From: an uncultured bacterium
GTDB lineage: Bacteria; Bacillota; Clostridia; Lachnospirales; Lachnospiraceae
Assembly (NCBI GenBank): GCA_905214675.1
Contig: CAJMMS010000020.1
Location: 1-29,314, forward strand
Length of the DNA stretch: 29,314 nt
Direction of reading: 5' to 3'
Positions 22,516 to 29,314 of this stretch are shown here, one piece after another. The translations under genes and the position numbers were made by a program. Under the pieces are notes generated by a model that did not search any database, was not told the DNA's origin, and saw only the letters and a program-made list of their open reading frames with translations. Numbering within the stretch: the stretch's first letter is position 1; every line of letters begins with the position of its first letter.

Positions 22516-24534
22516 ATGGAAACACAGAGCAGCGTTACAAGAGCGCAGGCAGAAGAAGAGATGGAACTTTTCCGGAAAGTCTTTACGGTTGTACGTCTGC
22601 TGGATGGCGAGACACTGGAACAGATGCATGCCAGATGTAAGGCAAACAGTAAGAATAAAGACGAAAAAGCATGTTATGAGATATGGAACAAGGATCATCC
22701 ATGTGAGAACTGTACTTCCCTGCAGGCGTTAAGAGAAAAGACACAAAAGACAAAGCTGGAATTTCTGGAAGATGAAGTTTACCAGGTGACATCGCGCTAT
22801 ATTGAAGTGGAAGGCAGACCAAGTGTGATGGAACTTGTCAAGTATATGAATATGGATACGCTGATCGATTCCCGCGGCTGTGAAAAACTGGTGAACCAGT
22901 TGATCGAATACGATCAGAGATTATATAAAGATGCACTTACCGGTGTATATAACCGGCGTTATTTTGAAGAACAGATCAAAAAGAAAAATGAAACAGCCGG
23001 TGTGGCAGTCATAGATATGGATGATTTCAAACTGTGCAACGATACCCTGGGACATGGTGCAGGAGATGCGGCATTGCAGACAATGGTGCGCACAGTCAAA
23101 CACTGTATCCGGAAAACGGATATCCTGATCCGTTTTGGCGGTGATGAATTTGTCCTGATATTAAAAGATATCAAAAAGGAACATTTTTTCAGCAAACTGG
23201 TACAGATCAAAAATGATATTCATGCAGCCGGTGTTCCAGGTTATCCAAAGCTTCAGCTTTCGGTCAGCATTGGTGGAGTGATGACATCTGAAGAGACGGT
23301 TGAGCAGGCAGTGACAGAAGCAGACCATCTGATGTATCAGGCAAAAGTACATAAAAATATGGTTGTTACACAGGACAATCCTTCCCAGGTAGTAGCAGGA
23401 GGCGGAAATGACGAGCGCATCCGGCAGCAGATCCTGATTGTGGATGATTCCGAGATGAGCAGGGCGATCCTTTCAGAAATGCTGCATAGGGATTTTGATA
23501 TACTGGAAGCAGAGAACGGAAAGGAATGTCTGGACATCCTGCAGCAGTATGGGGTGGGGATTTCGCTGGTACTTCTGGATATTGTGATGCCGGTTGTAGA
23601 TGGATTTGAAGTGCTGGATGTGATGGTACATAACCACTGGATCGAGGATATTCCGGTCATCATGATCTCGAGCGAGGATTCTGAGCCATATATCCGCCGT
23701 GCATACGAACTTGGCGTATCCGATTATATCAACCGGCCGTTTGATGCGAAAGTCGTATATCAGAGAGTTTACAATACCATTAAGCTTTATGCGAAGCAGC
23801 GTCGTCTGGTGACGCTGGTTACGGATCAGATCTACGAAAAAGAAAAGAATAATCAGATGATGATCAGTATCCTGAGCCAGATCGTAGAGTTTCGCAATGG
23901 TGAGAGTGGTCTGCATGTACTTCATATCAATGTGTTATCGGAACTGCTTCTGGAACGTCTGGTACAGAAAACAGACCGTTATCAGATTTCAGCACAGGAG
24001 CGGTCACTGATCACGACGGCTTCTGCACTGCATGATATTGGCAAGATCGGAATTGATGACAAGATCCTGAATAAGCCGGGCAGACTGACCAAAGAAGAAT
24101 TTGAGATCATGAAGAAACATACACTGATCGGTGAATCTATGCTGGAAAGTATGGGAATCTACCAGAATGAGGAACTGGTAAAGCTGGCGCGTCAGATATG
24201 CAGATGGCATCATGAGCGTTACGATGGAAAGGGTTATCCGGATGGACTTATGGGGGAGGAAATCCCGATTGCCGTACAGGTGGTATCGCTGGCAGATGTT
24301 TACGATGCGCTGGTCAGTGAACGTGTTTATAAGAAGGCTTATTCGCATGAAGAGGCGATTCATATGATACTGAACGGTGAGTGCGGTCAGTTTAATCCTC
24401 TGCTGCTTTCCTGTCTGCAGGATATTGAGGAAAGAATTGATGAGGAGTTTAAAAAAGTAGCCGAACGGATGGGACAAGTGAGCCGGGATGAAAAACTTCA
24501 TGACCGTATCATGGAGACTGTGGAGAAGGAATGA
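22516..24534 (+). CDS. GGDEF-REC-HD-GYP bifunctional cyclic-di-GMP protein
   Basis: 672 aa from ATG 22516, nine bases after GAGGAG (an ATG at 22507 abuts it). Order: N-terminal PAS-like region with Cys53, Cys63 and Cys66 (about 15-110); GGDEF diguanylate cyclase (about 138-285; RFGGDEF at 206-212, with the RxxD inhibition site at 199-202); receiver (about 305-415; Asp355 in LLDIVMP); HD-GYP phosphodiesterase (about 445-640; HDIGKIG at 506-512, HHERYDGKGYP at 565-575). Both synthesis and hydrolysis motifs look intact. The canonical receiver lysine is replaced: YINRPF instead of YIxKPF. It may act as the phosphorelay output setting c-di-GMP. Confidence 0.93.
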   Translation: METQSSVTRAQAEEEMELFRKVFTVVRLLDGETLEQMHARCKANSKNKDEKACYEIWNKDHPCENCTSLQALREKTQKTKLEFLEDEVYQVTSRYIEVEGRPSVMELVKYMNMDTLIDSRGCEKLVNQLIEYDQRLYKDALTGVYNRRYFEEQIKKKNETAGVAVIDMDDFKLCNDTLGHGAGDAALQTMVRTVKHCIRKTDILIRFGGDEFVLILKDIKKEHFFSKLVQIKNDIHAAGVPGYPKLQLSVSIGGVMTSEETVEQAVTEADHLMYQAKVHKNMVVTQDNPSQVVAGGGNDERIRQQILIVDDSEMSRAILSEMLHRDFDILEAENGKECLDILQQYGVGISLVLLDIVMPVVDGFEVLDVMVHNHWIEDIPVIMISSEDSEPYIRRAYELGVSDYINRPFDAKVVYQRVYNTIKLYAKQRRLVTLVTDQIYEKEKNNQMMISILSQIVEFRNGESGLHVLHINVLSELLLERLVQKTDRYQISAQERSLITTASALHDIGKIGIDDKILNKPGRLTKEEFEIMKKHTLIGESMLESMGIYQNEELVKLARQICRWHHERYDGKGYPDGLMGEEIPIAVQVVSLADVYDALVSERVYKKAYSHEEAIHMILNGECGQFNPLLLSCLQDIEERIDEEFKKVAERMGQVSRDEKLHDRIMETVEKE

Positions 24535-24538
24535 AGCA

Positions 24539-25348
24539 ATGAAAAAGATAAGAGGGCTGTTTTTGTCTGGCCTGATACTGTTTCTGCTAAGTGGATGTTC
24601 CTGGAAAGGTGATGTGGCACTGGAGGCAGAAGCAGGTGCAAAGCAACTGAAGATCGGGTGTGTAGAATATGAACCGTACAATTATGTAAATGAGGGCGGA
24701 GAGTGGATTGGTATTGATGCAGATCTTGCAAAAGAAGCGTGTAACCGGCTTGGATATGAGCCGGTATTTGTTCCGGTAAAATGGAATGAAAAAGACAGCT
24801 TTCTGGAAAATGGCAGCGTAGACTGCATATGGAACTGCTTTTCCATGAATGGGAGAGAAGAAAAATACCTGTGGGCAGGTCCGTATATGACAAGCAGGGA
24901 AGTTGTTATGGTGAAAGAAAGCAGTGAGATACGTTCCATCGCAGACTTAAAAGGCAAGGTGCTGGCTGTGCAGAAAGGAACCAAACCGGAAGAGATGTTT
25001 CTGGAAGAAAATGATCTGCCGGCAACGGGGTATGTGTACTGTTTCCGGGAACTTCAGGATGGAATGGTAGCCATGCAGCAGAATTATGTGGATGCAGTGG
25101 CAGGACATCAGGCGTTTCTGGAACTTTATAGCAGGAATATGAGCGGAATGTACCGGGTACTGGATGAGCCGCTTCTGATTTCCCAGATCGGTGTTGCGTT
25201 TGCGAAAGATGGAGATCAACAGCTTGCCGAGCAGTTTAACCGTATTCTGCATGAAATGAACCGCAATGGAACGGTCGGTGCCATTATGAAAAAATATGAG
25301 ATTTCTCCGGCGATGGCGGTTGTGACAGAGGGGGATGAGAGTGAATAA
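24539..25348 (+). CDS. Lipoprotein periplasmic-type solute-binding protein (SBP_bac_3)
   Basis: 269 aa from ATG 24539, eight bases after AAGGA. Signal peptide with lipobox LLSGC, followed by the family-3 fold: LKIGCVEYEPYNYVNEG, GIDADLAKEACNRLGYEP, then ADLKGKVLAVQKGTKPE, typical of polar amino-acid binding proteins. No ABC permease or ATPase is next to it; instead it overlaps the hybrid kinase by 14 bases, so it probably serves as an extracellular sensor that presents ligand to the kinase. This use is inference from context; the ligand is unknown. Confidence 0.88.
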   Translation: MKKIRGLFLSGLILFLLSGCSWKGDVALEAEAGAKQLKIGCVEYEPYNYVNEGGEWIGIDADLAKEACNRLGYEPVFVPVKWNEKDSFLENGSVDCIWNCFSMNGREEKYLWAGPYMTSREVVMVKESSEIRSIADLKGKVLAVQKGTKPEEMFLEENDLPATGYVYCFRELQDGMVAMQQNYVDAVAGHQAFLELYSRNMSGMYRVLDEPLLISQIGVAFAKDGDQQLAEQFNRILHEMNRNGTVGAIMKKYEISPAMAVVTEGDESE

Positions 25349-27872
25349 GAAAAAAATAAGAGCCGTCGGAAAGATGGCTACGCTCTTTCTTCTTTTTGCG
25401 ATACCGATTTTTATGATGGCAGACACGATACAGAAAAAGATCAGTCTGGATTCTGCAAATAAAGAGGTCAAGTCCATCATTCAGTTTGTGGAGGAACAGT
25501 GTACCCGTTACGACAGTCTGATCACGCTGAATAAAGTACGTACCCAGGTCGAACTGGCGGAAAAAGCACTGGCGCTGAACCGCGATATGCAGTATCGCAA
25601 AGAAACCATCTCTAGGAAAAGGCTGAAAGAGTTTCTGGATGACCAACGCCTGACCGGAGCCATTATTCTGGATCAGAACGGTGATCTTCTGGTAGAAGCA
25701 AAGAAAGATGATACCGGTTATGAGTTCTGGAAAGAAGTTTTACAGGATGCAAATATAAAGGATACGTTAAAGAAAGAAAAGAAAATACTGATCGATATGA
25801 AGCAGACCAGCAACTGGCGCTATGATTATGTGGCTGTTTCCAGGAAAGATATGCCGGGTATCATTTTTTGCTACCGGCAGCTTATGCAGGAGGAAAGCGG
25901 CGATGAGATCAGCAGCATCGCAAATCTGCTCAACGGTTATAAGATTGATAAAGATGGTACGATCCTGCTGACAGATGGAGAGAAAGTAGTCAGTTCCAAC
26001 GATGCTGCAATGAAAGGCAGACAGATCAAGGAAAGTCCTCTGATCATGAAATTCAATGAAAACTGGGAAGCGGACAGACTGACGCGTGTTCTGGAACAGG
26101 GCAGAGTCTACTATGGCAGACATGTGAAATGTGGACAGTACTATATTTATATTTTTTTTGATAAAGATAAGATTTTTGAAGAACGTCTGATCGTTATGGG
26201 CTGTATTTTAAGCTTTTATCTGTGTTTCTGGGTGATGCTGATCGTCAGCAGACACCGGATCGAGCGAAGCCGTATGGCAGAACTGGAGCGGCAGCATAAT
26301 ATCAGCCGTGCGATCGGCAAAATTTATGAAGCATATTTTCTGATCGATGTAGAAAAAAACAGCCTGGAGATCTTAAAGGGTACACCGGGGCTGCAGGAAC
26401 GGATAAAACAGTATCATGGTGCAGCAGATATGATGGAAGGACTGATCGATGGCTATATTGCAAAAGAATACTGGAAAAGCAGCCGGGAATTTGTAAACCT
26501 TGCGAATCTGGAAGAACGTCTTGGCGAGGAAGAATTTCTTACACATACTTATCAGGATGTGAATGGTGGATGGCATTTTACGGCAATGATTCCAAAGAAA
26601 CGTCTGAAAAATGGAAAAATTGTCTCGGTGATTTTTACCGTGCGTGATGTTACGGCGCAAAGAGAAAAGGAACTGACTTATCAGAATCAGATTCTGGAAG
26701 CATTGCAGGAGGCAGAACAGGCAAATGCTGCCAAGACAGAGTTTCTGCGCAGGATGAGTCACGATATCCGCACGCCGATCAATGGGATCATGGGAATGCT
26801 GGATATTGCAGACCGTTTTCCGGAAGATACAGAAAAACTCAGAGAATGCAGGCAGAAGATCAGAGATGCATCTGGATTTCTGTTTGCCCTGGTCAATGAT
26901 GTTCTGGACATGAGTAAAATGGAATCCGGCGAGATCGTTATGGAGGCGGTGCCGTTTGATCTGAGGGATCTGTTGAACGATGTCGTTTCACTGATCGAAG
27001 TGCAGGCAATGGAAATGGGGCTTTCCTTTTCTTATGAAAGAGAACCGGAAGATGCCGTATGGAATCTGATCGGAAGCCCGGTGCATCTGCACCAGCTTCT
27101 GGTAAACATTGCCGGAAATGCAGTGAAATACAATAAACCGGGCGGCTCCCTGCATCTGAAATGTATGCAGAAAGAAGCGGATGAGAACCATGCAGTATTT
27201 GTATTTGTCTGTTCGGATACCGGAATTGGCATGGGCCGGGAATTTCAGAGGCATATGTTTGAGCCGTTTGCGCAGGAACAGGATGGAGCGCGTACGAAGT
27301 TAAATGGTACGGGACTGGGACTGTCCATTGTGCAGAAACTGGTTACAAAGATGGAAGGAACAGTTGAAGTTGAAAGTGAAAAAGATCAGGGTACGACATT
27401 TACGGTAACGATTCCGTTTCTGATCGACCGTGCGGCGCAGAAGGCAGACAGGGAAAGAGAAACGAAGAAAGTATGTTCCATTCGTGGTATGAAGATCCTG
27501 CTGGTGGAGGATAATGAACTGAATATGGAGATTGCCCAGTTCCTGCTGGAGGATGAAGGTGCGATTGTCACAAAAGCATGGAACGGACAGGAAGCAGTGG
27601 AGATTTTTGCAGATGCAAAGCCGGGAAGTTTTGATGTGATCCTGATGGATATCATGATGCCGGTGATGGATGGCATGACTGCGACCAGGACCATCCGTGC
27701 CATGGAACGTGAGGATGCCGCCAGTATCCCGATCATAGCGATGACAGCCAATGCTTTTACGGATGACATCAGGCGGCATAAGAGTGCAGGTATGAATGAA
27801 CAGATCTCGAAACCTCTGGAACTTGAAAAAATGAAAGAAACGCTTGTAAAATACCGATTTTTTTCAGAATAA
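25335..27872 (+). CDS. Hybrid sensor histidine kinase
   Basis: 845 aa; ATG 25335, with GTG 25341 as a better-spaced alternative to GGGGG. Membrane segments are at about 13-30 and 285-305, bounding a Cache-like extracellular sensor of about 250 residues. Then a PAS-like region (about 325-445), HisKA with phospho-His476 (SHDIRTPINGIMGM), HATPase (NIAGNAVKYN, DTGIGM at 629-633, GTGLGLSIV at 658-666) and a receiver (about 720-840; VEDNELN, Asp772 in LMDIMMP, Lys826 in SKPL). It is a complete sensor. It would autophosphorylate, move phosphate to its receiver and then, through HPt, to the GGDEF/HD-GYP protein. Confidence 0.93.
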   Translation: MRVNKKKIRAVGKMATLFLLFAIPIFMMADTIQKKISLDSANKEVKSIIQFVEEQCTRYDSLITLNKVRTQVELAEKALALNRDMQYRKETISRKRLKEFLDDQRLTGAIILDQNGDLLVEAKKDDTGYEFWKEVLQDANIKDTLKKEKKILIDMKQTSNWRYDYVAVSRKDMPGIIFCYRQLMQEESGDEISSIANLLNGYKIDKDGTILLTDGEKVVSSNDAAMKGRQIKESPLIMKFNENWEADRLTRVLEQGRVYYGRHVKCGQYYIYIFFDKDKIFEERLIVMGCILSFYLCFWVMLIVSRHRIERSRMAELERQHNISRAIGKIYEAYFLIDVEKNSLEILKGTPGLQERIKQYHGAADMMEGLIDGYIAKEYWKSSREFVNLANLEERLGEEEFLTHTYQDVNGGWHFTAMIPKKRLKNGKIVSVIFTVRDVTAQREKELTYQNQILEALQEAEQANAAKTEFLRRMSHDIRTPINGIMGMLDIADRFPEDTEKLRECRQKIRDASGFLFALVNDVLDMSKMESGEIVMEAVPFDLRDLLNDVVSLIEVQAMEMGLSFSYEREPEDAVWNLIGSPVHLHQLLVNIAGNAVKYNKPGGSLHLKCMQKEADENHAVFVFVCSDTGIGMGREFQRHMFEPFAQEQDGARTKLNGTGLGLSIVQKLVTKMEGTVEVESEKDQGTTFTVTIPFLIDRAAQKADRERETKKVCSIRGMKILLVEDNELNMEIAQFLLEDEGAIVTKAWNGQEAVEIFADAKPGSFDVILMDIMMPVMDGMTATRTIRAMEREDAASIPIIAMTANAFTDDIRRHKSAGMNEQISKPLELEKMKETLVKYRFFSE

Positions 27873-27947
27873 TTTAAGATGGCTGGTGTATGATTTTCTC
27901 AGAGTAACAAAGAAACACAGCAGATCCGAAGAAAGGATGGCGAAAGG

Positions 27948-28696
27948 ATGAAAAGAAAATTATATATGGCAGGGCTTTGCCTGGCAGCAGCGCGGATAAT
28001 TCTGCACTTGATTATGATGGAACAGGAACCATTTCCGGTGCGACCATTCTGGCAGCCGGTTCTGCACAGATGGCACAGACACCGGGCATCAGCGGACAGG
28101 GCTATGTATCGGTGCGCCAGCAGGTCAGCAAAGGAAAATATATCAATATTGTAAGTGGAAATGAAACCGTATTTTCTGTACTGACTCCGAAACAGGTCAA
28201 CCATGTGATCTATACTTCACCGGAACTGGCATCCGGAGCAACGGTAAGTTCAGCCGATCAGCCGGAAACAGGTGAGAGCGAAACCGATGCAAAAGAACCG
28301 GAAACAGGAGAGAGCGAAACGGATAAAAAGGATCCTGAGACCGGCGAGAGTGAGACAAAAGCACCGGAGAGCCAGAGCAGTACAAAAGAAACGAACGGTG
28401 TGCAGGAAACACAGCAGAGCAGTCAGAAGGCGGAACAGGTAAAACCAAAGAAAACAAAAATTACCATAAAATGGAAAAAAGTTTCCGGTGCTTCCGGATA
28501 TGAAGTCTGGTATTCTGCGAAGAAAAAATCAGGATATAAGAAACTGACTGTGAAAAAAGTGCAGAAAGTGACCGTAAAGACAGGCAAAAAGCTCAAAAAA
28601 GGCAAAACCTGGTATCTGAAAGTGCGTTCTTATAAAGTGACAGGCGGAACAAAAGTATACAGTAAATGGTCCGAAGTTAAAAAGGTGAAATCTTGA
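27948..28696 (+). pseudogene. Decayed exported protein: signal peptide out of frame with C-terminal half
   Basis: ATG 27948, with AAAGG, starts MKRKLYMAGLCLAAA, a signal peptide, but this frame soon becomes unlike protein. The neighbouring frame carries sense: SADNSALDYDGTGTISGATI, then PKQVNHVIYTSPELASG, resembling the C-terminal end of Cthe_2159/DUF4353-type carbohydrate-binding proteins, then three 12-residue repeats with PETGESET, then a C-terminal Lys-rich FN3-like domain (ITIKWKKVSGASGYEVWYSA). That frame has only a TTG start (27977). The usual several hundred residues of the family between signal and end are gone. So a deletion with frameshift, perhaps at the GGCAGCAGCG stretch near 27983, left a remnant. 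A sequencing error cannot be excluded. Confidence 0.65.
28262..28369 (+). repeat. Three 36-bp tandem repeats coding PETGESET units
   Basis: Units begin at 28262, 28298 and 28334 (CCGGAAACAGG, CCGGAAACAGG, CCTGAGACCGG), period 36 bases = 12 residues: PETGESETDAKE, PETGESETDKKD, PETGESETKA. The unit contains PETG, like a sortase pentapeptide, but no hydrophobic segment follows. It is a linker in the decayed surface protein. Confidence 0.7.
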
Positions 28697-28721
28697 CTTT
28701 TTCTATAACTTTTGATATGAT
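28693..28721 (+). promoter_or_regulatory. Strong sigma-A promoter of ptsH
   Basis: TTGACT (28693-28698), 17-base spacer, TATGAT (28716-28721): 5 of 6 in both hexamers. The -35 overlaps the stop codon of the upstream remnant gene. Confidence 0.85.
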
Positions 28722-28772
28722 ATGACCATTAGTGAAGCACTATATTAACTAAAAGAAAAGGTGGGATTTGTG

Positions 28773-29033
28773 ATGAAACAGTTTACTTACACAATTCAGG
28801 ATTCTATGGGGATCCATGCAAGACCGGCAGGTCTGCTTGTAAAAGCGGCAGCAGCATTTAAAGATACAACCATCGAGATCAGCAGCAACGGAAAGAAAGC
28901 TGATGTGAAGAGAATCATGGCAATCATGAGCATGGGCGTAAAACAGGGTGCAGAAGTGACTGTTACCTGCGAAGGCGCAGATGAAGATGCAGCAGCAGAA
29001 GCAATGGAGAAATTCTTCAAAGAGAATCTGTAA
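28773..29033 (+). CDS. ptsH: HPr-like phosphocarrier protein
   Basis: 86 aa from ATG 28773 (AAAAGGTGGG upstream; the earlier TTG at 28761 has no site). It carries the phosphoryl group from PEP and enzyme I to sugar-specific EIIA. His15 lies in GIHARPAGLL. At the position of Bacillus Ser46 (LKSIMGVM) it reads VKRIMAIM, so the HPr-kinase serine is replaced by Arg; one residue is inserted before. It could be a PTS HPr variant without Ser-P catabolite control, or an HPr paralogue. Monocistronic: a promoter precedes it and a strong terminator follows; ptsI is not in the window. Confidence 0.9.
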   Translation: MKQFTYTIQDSMGIHARPAGLLVKAAAAFKDTTIEISSNGKKADVKRIMAIMSMGVKQGAEVTVTCEGADEDAAAEAMEKFFKENL

Positions 29034-29064
29034 GAACTGTAAACACAGAATGATGATCTGAAAG

Positions 29065-29096
29065 AGGCATGGTCGTTTGGACCATGCCTTTTCTTT
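29065..29096 (+). terminator. Intrinsic terminator of ptsH
   Basis: AGGCATGGTC (29065-29074) and GACCATGCCT (29080-29089) form a perfect 10-bp stem with loop GTTTG, followed by TTTCTTT. Confidence 0.92.
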
Positions 29097-29129
29097 ACTT
29101 TACAGGAAATTGCTTTCCTGTAAAGTAAA
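29094..29129. repeat. Perfect 16-bp inverted repeat just after the ptsH terminator
   Basis: TTTACTTTACAGGAAA (29094-29109) and TTTCCTGTAAAGTAAA (29114-29129) are exact complements with a TTGC loop. It lies on the terminator's T-tail. No U-tract follows it on either strand, so it is an inverted-repeat boundary rather than a terminator, perhaps of a dispersed element. Confidence 0.6.
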
Positions 29130-29314
29130 AAAACGCTCCGCGGGGATGCGCCAAGGCACATTCTTTGTTCCGGCATTTTGAACTTGATTGATGCCATACG
29201 AATTGTTCCGTACTTCGTACTCCCACAATTCTGCCCGACATTCGCATATCGTGAAGCTTACGCTCCACTTTTATGCTCATATCGGGGCGGGTCATTAAGC
29301 CATAAAACCACTCC
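29130..29314. other. Non-coding right edge, possible dispersed repeat
   Basis: I see no gene in these 185 bases. They hold small hairpins such as GTAC-TTC-GTAC (about 29212-29222) and a GC-rich stretch. A minus-strand open frame exists but has no clear ribosome site or known product. Together with the 29094 inverted repeat it resembles an intergenic repeat family; this needs a genome comparison. Confidence 0.3.

Noticed and set aside
28262..28369. Tandem 36-bp units as a CRISPR array
   Set aside because: The units are contiguous coding repeats without spacers and lie in a protein linker.
29095..29295. 66-codon minus-strand frame at the right edge
   Set aside because: It has no clear ribosome site, ends in the inverted repeat and shows no known family. 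It could be part of a repeat element, so I describe the region as non-coding.

Overview
The window looks like a chromosomal segment of a Lachnospiraceae-type gut Firmicute (Blautia/Dorea-like; the genus is a guess). The evidence is AGGAGG-type ribosome sites, moderate G+C, class B sortases, Wzz/BY-kinase proteins with Tyr/Gly tails, multidomain GGDEF proteins with a Cys-containing N-terminus, and the HPr variant seen.

Region 1 (1-~2740) is the integration end of a Tn916/Tn1549-type integrative conjugative element: a sigma-70 region 4-like regulator (5' end outside the window), an HTH_16-type small protein, a structured 420-base leader, xis, int and a terminal segment with tandem 11-bp repeats and a hairpin. 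Region 2 (~2743-3051) is the 3' remnant of an AAA-ATPase/PD-(D/E)XK gene that the element has apparently cut. Region 3 (3201-5289) is an overlapping gene pair: a 422-aa protein I do not recognise, and a winged-helix/zinc-ribbon protein ending in a TIR-like domain of the CAP12/Pycsar-effector type. This is a candidate undescribed anti-phage or abortive-infection system.

Region 4 (5308-22014) is a large cell-envelope island in two related halves. Module A: VanZ-like protein, PHP-type phosphatase (CpsB family), Ig-like exported protein, two Wzz/BY-kinases with tyrosine tails, a small Ig-like protein, a polytopic LCP transferase and a class B sortase, closed by a terminator. Module B: PF14907-type nucleotidyltransferase, PqqD-like protein, a second class B sortase, a second LCP protein and an 80-aa SPKTG sortase substrate (terminator); a lone minus-strand exported protein; then a second PHP phosphatase, Ig-like protein, a degenerate BY-kinase that keeps its tyrosine tail, and an intact BY-kinase without a tail. 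No glycosyltransferase, flippase or polymerase is present, so this is a regulatory, anchoring and assembly module whose glycan is unknown. My hypothesis is that LCP and sortase together attach a glycan to, or through, a very short wall-anchored peptide.

Region 5 (22025-27872) has its own promoter and encodes a phosphorelay: HPt protein, a GGDEF-REC-HD-GYP protein, a lipoprotein solute-binding protein and a hybrid histidine kinase. It could set cyclic-di-GMP in response to an extracellular solute. Region 6 (27948-28696) is a decayed exported protein: a signal peptide out of frame with the C-terminal end of what resembles a Cthe_2159/DUF4353-like carbohydrate-binding protein. Region 7 (28693-29314) is a monocistronic HPr gene with a clear promoter and terminator, followed by non-coding, inverted-repeat-rich DNA that may be a dispersed repeat.
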